NCBI GenBank assembly: GCA_024234165.1
Contig: JACKOP010000001.1
Span: forward strand, 310,001 to 374,000
Origin: Pseudomonadales bacterium
GTDB taxonomy: Bacteria > Pseudomonadota > Gammaproteobacteria > Pseudomonadales > UBA5518
Length of the DNA stretch: 64,000 bases
Direction of reading: 5' to 3'
Position numbers and translations under genes: made by a program. Below, in pieces: positions 55,767-64,000 of the stretch; positions within the stretch are counted from its first letter, which is position 1; every line of letters starts with the position of its first letter. The notes beneath the pieces are model-generated. The model saw only the letters and a list, made by a program, of their open reading frames with translations, was not told where the DNA came from and did not search any database.

Positions 55767-57947
55767 ATGAACTTCAAGTCACCGCCACAGGGCGATCGCC
55801 TTTACGCCATGCAGTACCCGCGCACCGTTTCCTGCCCCAGGCTGCTCCGGTTCATTGCCCTGCTCGTCGTGCTGTTGCCGACCCTGGTCGCTGCAGCCAC
55901 TTCCGCACCGCAGCCGCTGAGCTACAACCGCACCCAGAGCCTGACGACACTGGACATCATCGAACGTCTGGGTCGGTACCACTACGCGCGCGTGAATATC
56001 GACGACGCATTGTCCGAACACCTGCTCGAGAGTTACCTGCGCAACCTCGATCCGGGTCGTAACGTCTTTCTCGCAAGCGATATCGAGGAATTCCGTCGTC
56101 TGCGCCACCAACTCGACGATCAACTCCTCGCCGGCGACCCGGGTGCAGGGTTCGCCATTTACAGCCGTTACGACGAACGCCTGCGCGCTCGCCTGTCACA
56201 GTTGATAGCAGATCTGCCGCAGATGATCCGCACGCTGGATTTCACGACTGACGAGGTCCTGCTCATCGACCGCAAGGCGCTCGACTGGCCTGCCGATGCG
56301 CACGCAGCCGATGAGATCTGGCGCAAGCAGATCAAGTCGAGCGTGCTCGGTCTGAAGCTTGCGGGCAAGAAAATGGAGGATATCGAACAACTGCTGCTGA
56401 AGCGCTATCGCGACCAGTTGCGACGCATGCAGCAGGTCAACAGCGACGACGTGTACCAGCTCTACATGAACTCGTTCACGGCGCTGTTCGATCCGCACAC
56501 GAACTACCTGTCACCGCGCAGCTCCGAAAACTTCAACATGAGCATGCGCCTGTCGCTCGAAGGCATCGGTGCAGTGCTGCAGCAGGACGACGAGCACACG
56601 CGCGTGGCGCGCCTGGTGCCCGGTGGGCCGGCTGCACGCCAGGGCGAGTTGAAGACATCCGACCGCATCATCGCCGTAGGCCAGAACACATCCGGCGACC
56701 TTACCGACGTCGTGGGCTGGCGCCTCGATGACGTCGTGGACCTGATCCGCGGCAAGAAAGGGACCACCGTGCGACTGGAGATCCTGCGCGGATCCGGTGC
56801 TGTCGAAGAGCACCGCACGATCGCGATCGTGCGCGAACAGGTCAAGCTGGAAGAGCAGGCCGCAAAGAGTCGCATGCTGGAGCTGCCGGCAGGCGACAAG
56901 GTGCACCGGGTCGGTGTGATCGACGTACCCGCGTTCTATGCCGACTTCGACGCAATGCAGCGTGGCGACCCGGACTACCGCAGTACCACACGCGACGTCG
57001 CACGCCTGCTGGCGGAGCTTCAGCAACGAGGCGTCGAAGGAATCGTGATCGATCTGCGCGACAACGGCGGTGGCTCGCTGCAGGAAGCCCATGCGCTGAC
57101 CGGGTTATTCATCGAATCCGGGCCCACGGTCCAGATCCGTCACAGCAACGAGCGTGTCGAACGCAAGCAGAAATTCCGGGATGGCGCCTATTACACCGGT
57201 CCGCTGCTGGTTCTGATCAACCGTCTGAGCGCCTCGGCCTCGGAGATCTTTGCCGGTGCGATCCAGGATTACGGGCGTGGCCTGATCGTTGGCAGCCCGT
57301 CCTTCGGCAAGGGTACCGTGCAATCACTGAGCGCACTGAATCATGGTCAACTCAAGCTCACCGAATCGAAGTTCTATCGCATCTCGGGCGACAGCACGCA
57401 GCATCGTGGCGTGGTTCCCGACATCGAACTGCCGTCGGTCTACGACACCAGCGAGGTCGGCGAGAGCGCGCTCGATAACGCACTGCCGTGGGACCGGATA
57501 GATCCGGTGCGCCATCGCAGCTACCAGGCCTTCGCTTCGCTGCTGCCCACGTTGCGTGAATGGCACGAGGGCCGCGCCAAAACCGACCCCGATCTGCGGC
57601 AACTGCGTGAAGAGATCGACCTGCAGCGCAAATACGCGGCGGCCAAGACCATTTCGCTCAACGAATCGGTACGCCTGGCGGAACGCACACAGCGCCAGCA
57701 GGCAGAACTCGCGATCGAAAACCAGCATCGGGTCGCCAAGGGGCTTGCACCGCTGGCATCAGCGGACCAGATGACGGCGACAGCAGGAGACTCTGGTTCG
57801 GAATCGGTGGATACGGGTACCGTTGCGGATTCGGACGCCGGCACGGAGCAGGCCGATCACGCGACCCCGGATCCGCTCCTGACCGAGTCGGGTCGCATCC
57901 TGCTCGATGCGATCCGTCTCGGCGAGCGCGTCGCCACGACCAATTGA
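55767..57947 (+). CDS. prc: Carboxy-terminal (tail-specific) protease Prc
   Basis: A 726-residue periplasmic Ser/Lys protease that degrades proteins with hydrophobic C-termini and matures cell-envelope enzymes. The signal segment is LLRFIALLVVLLPTLVAAATSA. The N-terminal helical domain is followed by a PDZ domain (EGIGAVLQQDDEHTRVARLVPGGPAARQGELKTSDRIIAVG). The protease core has catalytic S490 (RLSASASEIFAG) and K515 (PSFGKGTVQ), 25 residues apart as in E. coli Prc. The ATG at 55767 is used; MQYPRT at 55809 would give a shorter signal peptide. The frame is open far upstream, but those codons are antisense to gpmI. Confidence 0.95.
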   Translation: MNFKSPPQGDRLYAMQYPRTVSCPRLLRFIALLVVLLPTLVAAATSAPQPLSYNRTQSLTTLDIIERLGRYHYARVNIDDALSEHLLESYLRNLDPGRNVFLASDIEEFRRLRHQLDDQLLAGDPGAGFAIYSRYDERLRARLSQLIADLPQMIRTLDFTTDEVLLIDRKALDWPADAHAADEIWRKQIKSSVLGLKLAGKKMEDIEQLLLKRYRDQLRRMQQVNSDDVYQLYMNSFTALFDPHTNYLSPRSSENFNMSMRLSLEGIGAVLQQDDEHTRVARLVPGGPAARQGELKTSDRIIAVGQNTSGDLTDVVGWRLDDVVDLIRGKKGTTVRLEILRGSGAVEEHRTIAIVREQVKLEEQAAKSRMLELPAGDKVHRVGVIDVPAFYADFDAMQRGDPDYRSTTRDVARLLAELQQRGVEGIVIDLRDNGGGSLQEAHALTGLFIESGPTVQIRHSNERVERKQKFRDGAYYTGPLLVLINRLSASASEIFAGAIQDYGRGLIVGSPSFGKGTVQSLSALNHGQLKLTESKFYRISGDSTQHRGVVPDIELPSVYDTSEVGESALDNALPWDRIDPVRHRSYQAFASLLPTLREWHEGRAKTDPDLRQLREEIDLQRKYAAAKTISLNESVRLAERTQRQQAELAIENQHRVAKGLAPLASADQMTATAGDSGSESVDTGTVADSDAGTEQADHATPDPLLTESGRILLDAIRLGERVATTN

Positions 57948-57965
57948 GAGGTCTGCGAAACGCGG

Positions 57966-59321
57966 CTAGCGTGCCGGTTCGCGCATCGTCACGAACTCTT
58001 CCGCTGCGGTGGGGTGAATGCCGATCGTGGCGTCGAAGACACGCTTGGTTGCTCCAGCCTGCAGCGCAACCGCAAGCCCCTGGATGATCTCGCCTGCCTC
58101 GGGACCGACCATGTGTGCGCCCAGCACGCGGTCGCTGTCTGCATCCACCACCAGCTTCATATAGACGCGTCCGGGGTTGGCGCTCAGCGTGTTGCGCAGC
58201 GGACGAAAGCGTGTCTCGAACACTTTCACCGCACCGTGACTCGCACGTGCGCGCTCCTCGCTGAGCCCCACTGTCGCGACTTCCGGCCGCGAAAAGATCG
58301 CCGTCGGCAAGTTGTCCAGACTCACGCTGCGCGCCTCACCCGCGAACAGCGTCGACACCAGCGCCATCGCCTGTGCAGTCGCCAGCGGTGTCAGTTCGGG
58401 ACCGCCGATCACGTCACCCAGCGCATGCACCGAGGGCACCGAACTGCAGTAGTGGGAATCGACCGCGATCGCACCGTCGGCGTGCAACCGTACCCCGCAC
58501 TCCTCCAGCCCCAGATCCTGGGTCAACGGACGGCGACCGGTAGCACTCAGCACCACATCGCCCTCGAAACGCCTGCCGTCGCGACTCACGACACACAACA
58601 CGCCATCACCGTGGCGCTCCACGCGTGTCACGTCGGTATCGAATTCCAGTCGGACTCCCTGCAGGCGCATCTCCTCGGCAAGAACCGCGCGCAGATCATG
58701 GTCGAAATGCCGCAGGAACAGCGGACCGCGGTAGAGCAGCGTCGTCTCGGCGCCCAGCGCGTTCAGCACGCCGGCGAACTCGACCGCGATGTAGCCACCA
58801 CCGATCAGGATCACCCGTTGTGGCAGCCTCTCGAGCGAAAAGAATTCGTTCGAGGTGATCAGGTGCTCCCGCCCGGGAATCTCCGGCACCCATGGCCACG
58901 CACCGGTCGCGACGAGAACGTGGCGCGCACGCCACTGGCGATTGCCCGCCATCACCGTATGCGGATCGAGCAACCGTGCCCGGTCCTCGACGATCGTGAC
59001 CCCGCGTGCCTGCAACAGGTTGCGGTAGACGCCGTTCAGGCGTTGGACCTCCCGGCTTACCGCGTCACGCAGCACCGCCCAGTCGAATGCGGGACTTTCC
59101 ACACTCCAGCCAAAACCACGAGCATCCCGGAACTCCTCGCTGCACGCGGCTGCATATACGAACAGCTTCTTGGGAATGCAGCCGACATTGACGCAGGTGC
59201 CACCAATGCGGCCCATCTCGGCGATTGCCACCCTGGCGCCGAGTCCCGCAGCAGTCCGCGCAGCGCGCACACCACCGGAGCCGGCCCCGATCACGAACAG
59301 ATCGACATCGAAACGCTCCAT
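57966..59321 (-). CDS. gor: Glutathione-disulfide reductase
   Basis: A 451-residue FAD/NADPH enzyme that keeps glutathione reduced. The FAD fold GAGSGG is at 12-17 and the redox disulfide C43-C48 in GGTCVNVGCIPKK. The NADPH fold is ILIGGGYIAVEFAG, and the C-terminal catalytic His-Glu is in GIHPTAAEEFV. The ATG at 59321, with GAGG upstream, gives the usual length; the frame is open further but without family sequence. It is convergent with prc (18 bp) and lies 28 bp after a small basic protein gene. Confidence 0.95.
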   Translation of the reverse strand: MERFDVDLFVIGAGSGGVRAARTAAGLGARVAIAEMGRIGGTCVNVGCIPKKLFVYAAACSEEFRDARGFGWSVESPAFDWAVLRDAVSREVQRLNGVYRNLLQARGVTIVEDRARLLDPHTVMAGNRQWRARHVLVATGAWPWVPEIPGREHLITSNEFFSLERLPQRVILIGGGYIAVEFAGVLNALGAETTLLYRGPLFLRHFDHDLRAVLAEEMRLQGVRLEFDTDVTRVERHGDGVLCVVSRDGRRFEGDVVLSATGRRPLTQDLGLEECGVRLHADGAIAVDSHYCSSVPSVHALGDVIGGPELTPLATAQAMALVSTLFAGEARSVSLDNLPTAIFSRPEVATVGLSEERARASHGAVKVFETRFRPLRNTLSANPGRVYMKLVVDADSDRVLGAHMVGPEAGEIIQGLAVALQAGATKRVFDATIGIHPTAAEEFVTMREPAR

Positions 59322-59349
59322 CAGCGCCTCGACTTCGCGCACGAACGCG

Positions 59350-59592
59350 TCAGGCGTCCAGATCCAGACGTGAGGCAGCGCGCCGATCCCGGCGGGCTCG
59401 CAACTCGAGTACATCCCGGCGCCCTTCGCGCCGCTGGCGTCGCTCCGGCTGCACACGACGCTCCACGGATGGAGCGCCCGGTTCCGATTTCGGCGCCGTG
59501 GCTGCCGCACCACGACGCACACGTAATTCGTCGTCGAGTGCTACCGCGGGCGGTGTGACTACCGGCTGAATGCGGGGGGTATCGATTGGCAT
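59350..59592 (-). CDS. Small basic protein of unknown function
   Basis: An 80-residue protein starting MPIDTPRIQPVVTPPAVALDDE. It has an excellent ribosome-binding site (GAGGGAGG, 6-7 bp before the ATG) and lies 28 bp upstream of gor. The second half is strongly basic with an Arg pattern (RRVQPERRQRREGRRD). It is probably disordered, perhaps nucleic-acid or membrane binding. No homologue can be named from memory with certainty. The overlapping plus-strand frame is the alternative but lacks a good start. Confidence 0.5.
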   Translation of the reverse strand: MPIDTPRIQPVVTPPAVALDDELRVRRGAAATAPKSEPGAPSVERRVQPERRQRREGRRDVLELRARRDRRAASRLDLDA

Positions 59593-59757
59593 GACCGGCC
59601 TCCCTCGAACAGTGGCGGGTCAATCCGGTATCGGCTGCGGAATCCAAAACTTGAGGTAAATTCTTCATTGATCGAGTTTTCAATTGATTTTCAATGCATT
59701 GAATGTGTTTTTTCATAAACTACACAAACTATTTTCGGCGTCTTTGCTGGGCTGAAG
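59593..59757. promoter_or_regulatory. AT-rich promoter region upstream of the gor pair
   Basis: In strong contrast to the GC-rich surroundings, 59640-59740 is AT-rich (for example CATTGAATGTGTTTTTTC). It probably carries the minus-strand promoter for the small protein and gor. TTGAAA boxes are present, but no well-placed -10 was found. Confidence 0.4.
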
Positions 59758-59881
59758 AGGCGGTCGCAAAACGCCACGAAAAACGTGGTGATGCCTTCAC
59801 ATCGGGGGACGTGCGTCGCAGGGATGCGGCGCTCGAGCCTGCAGGGATGCATTTACGGTGTCCCACCGGGGTGAAGGCATC
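59758..59881. repeat. Dispersed-type repeat overlapping the end of cysG
   Basis: GATGCCTTCAC (59790-59800) and its complement GTGAAGGCATC (59871-59881) frame about 70 bp with two CAGGGATG copies and a GCATTTACGG stretch. This layout resembles intergenic repeats seen at gene ends in many gammaproteobacteria. It encodes the last ten or so residues of CysG. Confidence 0.45.
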
Positions 59882-61301
59882 GTCGCGTGCTGCCGGCATC
59901 GACGATCGGGCGTTCTTGCGACACCCGCTGAAACCACTGCAAGCGCTCATGCAAGCTCACGACGGTGCCAACGATCGTCAATGTCGGTGCGCGCATGCCA
60001 GCCCCGATCAATGCGCGCGGCATCTCGCACAGCGTCGACACCAGCACCCGCTGTGCCGGAGTCGTGCCCTGCTGGATCAGTGCCAATGGGGTCTCGGCGG
60101 GCATACCGTGCGCAACCAGTTGTTCGCAGATCAACGGCAAGCCGAGCAACCCCATGTAGAACACCAGCGTCTGGCGTGGACGCGCGAGTTCCGCCCAGTC
60201 CAGATCCAGACCACCGTCACGCAGGTGACCCGTCACGAAACGCACCGACTGCGCGTGATCACGGTGCGTCAACGGAATCCCGGCATAGGCGGCGCAACCG
60301 GAAGCGGCCGTGATCCCGGGCACGACCTGGAACGGGATACCGGCATCCGCCAGATGTTCGATTTCCTCTCCGCCACGCCCGAAGATGAACGGATCCCCCC
60401 CCTTGAGCCGCAGCACACGCTTGCCGCTGCGGGCGTGCCTCACCAGCAGCTCGTTGATTCGCGGTTGTGCGACCGCGTGCTCACCGCGGGTTTTGCCGAC
60501 GTATACCCGCTCGGCCTCGCGGCGCACCAATGCCAGTATCTCCGCACTGACCAGGCGATCGTGGAACACGATATCGGCCTGCTGCATCAGCCGCAGCGCA
60601 CGAAAACTCAGCAGATCAGGATCACCGGGCCCGGCGCCGACGAGGTAGACCTCGCCCTGCGCCGTCGGATTCCCGGCAAGAACTTCTTCCTCGAGCAACC
60701 GCGCAGCCTCGGTCTCGTTACCGGCAAGCACCCGCTCCGCCACCGCTCCGTGCACCAGGCGCTCCCAGGTCCGTCGACGCACGGTCGCGTCGGGCACCCG
60801 CTCACGCAACCAGACACGCCGTGCACCGAGGAATTCAGCAAGTCGCCCCAGGCGTGCGGGCAGCATCGTTTCGAGGCGCTCTCGCAGGCTACGTGCAAGC
60901 ACCGGTGCGTGCCCGCCGGTGGAAAACGCCACGATCACCGGTGAGCGATCGACCACGGCCGGCAATATGAACGTGCAGAGTTCCCGCCGGTCCGCCACGT
61001 TGACGGGAACCGAGCGCGCGAGCGCTTCGCGGTGCACCTCCGCGTCGACCGCAGGCACCCCGGTGGTCGCGATCACGAGCACGACACCGTCCAGATGTGC
61101 TGGCGTGAACTCTGCGTGCTCACACTTTCCCGCTGTCCGGGCGGTGAGGTGTACGAGTTCATCGATGATCTGCGGTGCAACCACCCGCAGCCGCGCACCT
61201 GCTGCGCTCAGCAGTTCGGCCTTGCGCAACGCGATCCGGCCACCCCCGACCAGCAGCGCATCGCGTCCGCGCAGATCCAGATAAACCGGCAGATAGTCCA
61301 T
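59853..61301 (-). CDS. cysG: Siroheme synthase CysG
   Basis: A 482-residue three-activity enzyme making siroheme from uroporphyrinogen III. The N-terminal dehydrogenase/ferrochelatase has a Rossmann loop (LLVGGGRIALRKAELL). A C-terminal SAM methyltransferase has VYLVGAGPGDPDLLSFRALRLMQQADIVFHDRLV, LRLKGGDPFIFGRGGEE and VVPGITAASGCAAYAGIPLTHRDHA. The start MDYLPVYLDLRGRDALL is canonical. The C-terminal tail (RCLHPGGTP) runs into an intergenic repeat and is probably not functional. It starts 8 bp after serS, as in the rarA-crcB-serS-cysG order of Pseudomonas-type genomes. Confidence 0.95.
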   Translation of the reverse strand: MDYLPVYLDLRGRDALLVGGGRIALRKAELLSAAGARLRVVAPQIIDELVHLTARTAGKCEHAEFTPAHLDGVVLVIATTGVPAVDAEVHREALARSVPVNVADRRELCTFILPAVVDRSPVIVAFSTGGHAPVLARSLRERLETMLPARLGRLAEFLGARRVWLRERVPDATVRRRTWERLVHGAVAERVLAGNETEAARLLEEEVLAGNPTAQGEVYLVGAGPGDPDLLSFRALRLMQQADIVFHDRLVSAEILALVRREAERVYVGKTRGEHAVAQPRINELLVRHARSGKRVLRLKGGDPFIFGRGGEEIEHLADAGIPFQVVPGITAASGCAAYAGIPLTHRDHAQSVRFVTGHLRDGGLDLDWAELARPRQTLVFYMGLLGLPLICEQLVAHGMPAETPLALIQQGTTPAQRVLVSTLCEMPRALIGAGMRAPTLTIVGTVVSLHERLQWFQRVSQERPIVDAGSTRRCLHPGGTP

Positions 61302-61309
61302 CGTGCGGA

Positions 61310-62605
61310 TCAGTTTCCCAGAATGTGTGTGACACCACTCAGCCACGGCCGCAGCGCCGTCGGAACGTTCACGCTGCCATCGGCGTTCTGGTTGTTCTCG
61401 AGAATTGCGACCAGGGTACGGCCCACCGCAAGTCCCGAGCCATTCAACGTGTGCAGCAGTTCGGGTTTGCCGGTTTCCGGGTTGCGCCAGCGTGCCTTCA
61501 TGCGTCGCGCCTGAAAGGCTCCCATGTTGCTGCACGAGGAGATCTCACGGTACTTGCCCTGCCCCGGCAGCCAGACTTCGAGATCGTAGGTCTTGCACGC
61601 TGCAAAACCCATGTCCCCGCCACACAGCACGATCTTGCGGTACGGCAACTCCAGGGCACGCAGCACGGCCTCGGCGTGGCCGGTGAGCTCTTCGAGTGCC
61701 GCCTCTGCCTGCCCGGGACGCACCAGTTGCACCAGCTCGACCTTTTCGAACTGATGCTGACGGATCATGCCACGCTGATCCCGCCCATAACTGCCTGCCT
61801 CGCTGCGAAAACACGGGGTATGACACACGTAGCGGCGTGGCATGGCCTGCGGCTCCTCGTCGATCGCGTCACGTGCCAGGTTCGTTACCGGAACTTCTGC
61901 GGTCGGGATCAGGTAGTACCCCTCGTCGGTCCCAAGGCGGAACAGGTCTTCGGCAAACTTCGGCAGTTGTCCGGTACCGAACAGCGCATCGGCATTCACC
62001 ATGTACGGGACATTCAGCTCCTCATAGCCGTGGCTGCCGGTGTGCAGATCGAGCATGAACTGGATCAGCGCACGGTGCAGACGGGCAAGCTCGCCGCGCA
62101 GCACCACGAAGCGCGAACCGGTGAGCCGCGCGCCAGCGTCGAAATCCATCAGCGATCTGCGCGCACCCAGATCGACGTGATCACGCACCGGGAAATCGAA
62201 CACGCGCGGCTCGCCCCACCGGGAGACCTCGACGTTGTCCTCCTCGCCCGCACCGTCGGGGACATCGGGTGCCGGGAGGTTCGGGATCGCTGCGAGAAAG
62301 GCATCGAGTTCGGCGTGGACCACTTCGGTCTCCTCGAGCAGGCTCTCGAGCGCACGATTGATATCCTCCAGCTCGGCGCCTGCCCGTGCCCGCGCCTCCT
62401 CGACCGGGACGCCCTCGCGCACCAGTTCCCCGATCCGTTTCGATGCCTGCCGGCGTGCATTCTGCAGGCGTTGCGACTCCACGTCGCAGCCCTTGCGCCG
62501 CTCCTCGAGTGCGCAGTACGCGGCCACATCCAGCACGAAGCGCTTGCGTGCCAGTTCACGCGCGACCGCCTCCGCATCCTGACGCAGAACCTTCACATCG
62601 ATCAT
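61310..62605 (-). CDS. serS: Seryl-tRNA synthetase
   Basis: A 431-residue class II aminoacyl-tRNA synthetase charging tRNA-Ser. An N-terminal coiled-coil arm (about 25-110) reaches the tRNA long variable arm. Motif 2 is FRSEAGSYGRDQRGMIRQHQFEKVELV and motif 3 is NGSGLAVGRTLVAILENNQ. The start MIDVKVLRQDAEAV follows GAGGGG. It lies 10 bp after crcB. Complete and ordinary. Confidence 0.97.
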   Translation of the reverse strand: MIDVKVLRQDAEAVARELARKRFVLDVAAYCALEERRKGCDVESQRLQNARRQASKRIGELVREGVPVEEARARAGAELEDINRALESLLEETEVVHAELDAFLAAIPNLPAPDVPDGAGEEDNVEVSRWGEPRVFDFPVRDHVDLGARRSLMDFDAGARLTGSRFVVLRGELARLHRALIQFMLDLHTGSHGYEELNVPYMVNADALFGTGQLPKFAEDLFRLGTDEGYYLIPTAEVPVTNLARDAIDEEPQAMPRRYVCHTPCFRSEAGSYGRDQRGMIRQHQFEKVELVQLVRPGQAEAALEELTGHAEAVLRALELPYRKIVLCGGDMGFAACKTYDLEVWLPGQGKYREISSCSNMGAFQARRMKARWRNPETGKPELLHTLNGSGLAVGRTLVAILENNQNADGSVNVPTALRPWLSGVTHILGN

Positions 62606-62615
62606 CGACAACCCC

Positions 62616-63011
62616 TCATGCAGGCCACAGCAGCCGCCCTACACCGATACCTGCCCATGTGCCAGCGATGCACAGCAGCACACTCAGCCCGACGTTGGCG
62701 AACGCCTGAACCGGAAGCCCCTGTTCGAGCAGCGTCACCGTCTCGAGCGAGAACGTCGAGAACGTGGTGTACGAGCCAAGGAAACCGACCATCAGGATGC
62801 TGCGCCAGTCCGGGTGCAGCACGGCACGCTCGGCGATCGCCACATAGATCAACCCCATCAGCAGCGAGCCACTGACGTTGATCACGAGCGTGGCGAACGG
62901 AAAATGTGCTGCACGCAACGAACTCAACCACTGCCCGACGCCAAAGCGCGCCAGCGCACCGAACATACCGCCCAATGCAACGAAGAACAGGTTGCGCAAC
63001 AGATCGGTCAC
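62616..63011 (-). CDS. crcB: Fluoride exporter CrcB/FluC
   Basis: A 131-residue four-helix membrane channel that expels fluoride as a dual-topology dimer. Family signatures are GGMFGALARFGVGQWL, FATLVINVSGSLLMG and GFLGSYTTFSTFSLE. The GTG start overlaps the rarA stop (GTGA), so it is translationally coupled. There is no room for a fluoride riboswitch, so it is likely expressed constitutively with rarA. Confidence 0.95.
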   Translation of the reverse strand: MTDLLRNLFFVALGGMFGALARFGVGQWLSSLRAAHFPFATLVINVSGSLLMGLIYVAIAERAVLHPDWRSILMVGFLGSYTTFSTFSLETVTLLEQGLPVQAFANVGLSVLLCIAGTWAGIGVGRLLWPA

Positions 63012-64000
63012 TGCCCGCGCCCCGAACCACGCACTGCACGCGTGTAACGCTGGTGCGAACTGAGCGCATCGCGCTCGCGTTGCCATGCGAGCTTGTCACC
63101 GATCTGCTTCTCCAGCCCGCGTGCGACCGGATGGTAATACCGCCGCTCGGCGAGTTCCGGCGGGAAATAATTCTCTCCCGCAGCATAAGCGTCCGGCTCG
63201 TCATGCGCGTAGCGGTATTCGGCTCCGAACCCCATTTCCTTCATCAGGCGCGTCGGCGCATTGCGCAGATGCAGCGGCACCTCGTGACCCGGCAGCTCGC
63301 GCACATCGGCCCGCGCCGCGGCAAACGCCGTATAGACCGCATTGCTCTTGGGTGCACAGGCCAGATACGCCAACGCCTGGGCGATCGCGAGCTCGCCTTC
63401 CGGACTGCCGAGCCGCTCCTGTGTATCCCACGCCGCGAGCGCGATCGACAGCCCGCGCGGATCGGCGTTACCGATGTCCTCGGTCGCCATGCGCACCACG
63501 CGCCGGGCGATGTAGAGCGGGTCACAACCGCCATCGAGCATGCGTGCCAGCCAGTACAGCGCGGCATCGGGAGACCCGCCACGCACCGCCTTGTGCAGAG
63601 CCGAGATCTGGTCGTAGAAGATGTCGCCGCCCTTGTCGAAGCGTCGTGGATCACCACCCAGCACCTCGCGCAGAACGGCGTCGTCGATCACGTTGTCGAC
63701 GGCCAGATCCACCGCAATCTCGAGCAGGTTCAGCGCACGCCGGGCGTCGCCATCGGCAGCGCGTGCAATGCGCGCAAGCGACGTCGCGTCGATAAGCGGT
63801 ACACGTGCCAGCAGTTGTTCGTCCACGCTCAGCGCGTGTGCCAACATGCGCGAGATCGACTCATCGTCCATCGCGCGCAGCCGATAAACGCGCGTTCGTG
63901 AAAGCAATGCACCGTTGAGCTCGAACGATGGATTTTCGGTGGTGGCACCGATGAAGATCACGGTGCCGTCCTCGACGAACGGCAGGAAGGCGTCCTGCTG
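63008..64000 (-). CDS. rarA: Replication-associated recombination protein RarA, C-terminal part
   Basis: The last ~330 residues of the AAA+ clamp-loader-like ATPase RarA/MgsA, which acts at stalled replication forks. The window edge removes the N-terminus with Walker A. Visible are the sensor-1 strand VIFIGATTENPSFELNGALLSRTRVYRL, the arginine-finger region ARAADGDARRALNLLE and the C-terminal tetramerisation part with GGDPRRFDKGGDIFYDQISALHKAVRGGSPDAALYWLARML. There is no sign of damage in the visible part. Confidence 0.95.
   Translation of the reverse strand, partial: QQDAFLPFVEDGTVIFIGATTENPSFELNGALLSRTRVYRLRAMDDESISRMLAHALSVDEQLLARVPLIDATSLARIARAADGDARRALNLLEIAVDLAVDNVIDDAVLREVLGGDPRRFDKGGDIFYDQISALHKAVRGGSPDAALYWLARMLDGGCDPLYIARRVVRMATEDIGNADPRGLSIALAAWDTQERLGSPEGELAIAQALAYLACAPKSNAVYTAFAAARADVRELPGHEVPLHLRNAPTRLMKEMGFGAEYRYAHDEPDAYAAGENYFPPELAERRYYHPVARGLEKQIGDKLAWQRERDALSSHQRYTRAVRGSGRGQ

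Noticed and set aside
59703..62875. Long plus-strand frames opposite cysG and serS
   Set aside because: Antisense shadows of complete cysG and serS; no family features.
62616..63011. Fluoride riboswitch controlling crcB
   Set aside because: crcB starts inside the rarA stop codon; no untranslated leader is available for a riboswitch.

Overview
The window comes from a GC-rich proteobacterial chromosome, most likely an uncultured gammaproteobacterium. The right edge carries rarA-crcB-serS-cysG in the order familiar from Pseudomonas-type genomes, next to gor, prc and gpmI. The suf operon is headed by an IscR whose cluster ligands (C92, C98, C104, H107) match those of E. coli. No rRNA or tRNA gene was recognised. 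No taxonomic search was possible, so this placement is an inference.

Left part (1-10.5 kb): two SnoaL/NTF2-like proteins, two luciferase-like flavin oxidoreductases and a three-PAS diguanylate cyclase sit among tandem hairpin repeats. An IS701-type element (603-2080) has landed inside one repeat unit. A four-gene transposition module (7.1-10.3 kb: zinc-ribbon/HTH protein, D,D-35-E transposase, ExeA/TniB-like ATPase broken by two frameshifts, small protein) follows and abuts the trailer end of a CRISPR array.

CRISPR island (10.5-24.1 kb): a 63-repeat type I-C array is read leftwards from a leader next to cas2. The cas3-cas5c-cas8c-cas7-cas4-cas1-cas2 operon runs on the minus strand. A complete toxin-antitoxin pair on the opposite strand splits cas7 from cas4. 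The far side of the island abuts a truncated PIN-domain toxin with an intact Phd/UPF0175-like antitoxin. Repeat copies vary in the length of their C and G runs throughout the array.

Housekeeping block (24.3-33.9 kb, all minus): iscR-sufB-sufC-sufD-sufS-sufA-sufT-sufE, followed by an alpha/beta hydrolase, a thioesterase and a glutathione-dependent formaldehyde dehydrogenase (frmA). The genes are tightly packed or overlapping. A probable IscR type-1 operator overlaps the promoter in front of iscR.

Accessory metabolism (33.9-52.6 kb): a TetR repressor diverges from a large secreted CxxCH protein and a membrane partner. Next come an AraC regulator convergent with an uptake/oxidation operon (DUF1214 protein, TonB receptor, MFS transporter, two SDRs). 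A second minus-strand cluster holds an unknown protein, a TetR regulator, an acyl-CoA dehydrogenase, a luciferase-like oxidoreductase, a second DUF1214 protein and a sulfotransferase-fold protein. Together they look like regulated uptake and degradation of a hydrophobic, perhaps steroid- or terpenoid-like, compound; the substrate is not visible in the sequence.

Right part (52.6-64 kb): an IS5-family element with a CTAA target duplication, then gpmI divergent from prc, then gor with a small basic protein, cysG, serS, crcB and a rarA that runs off the window.
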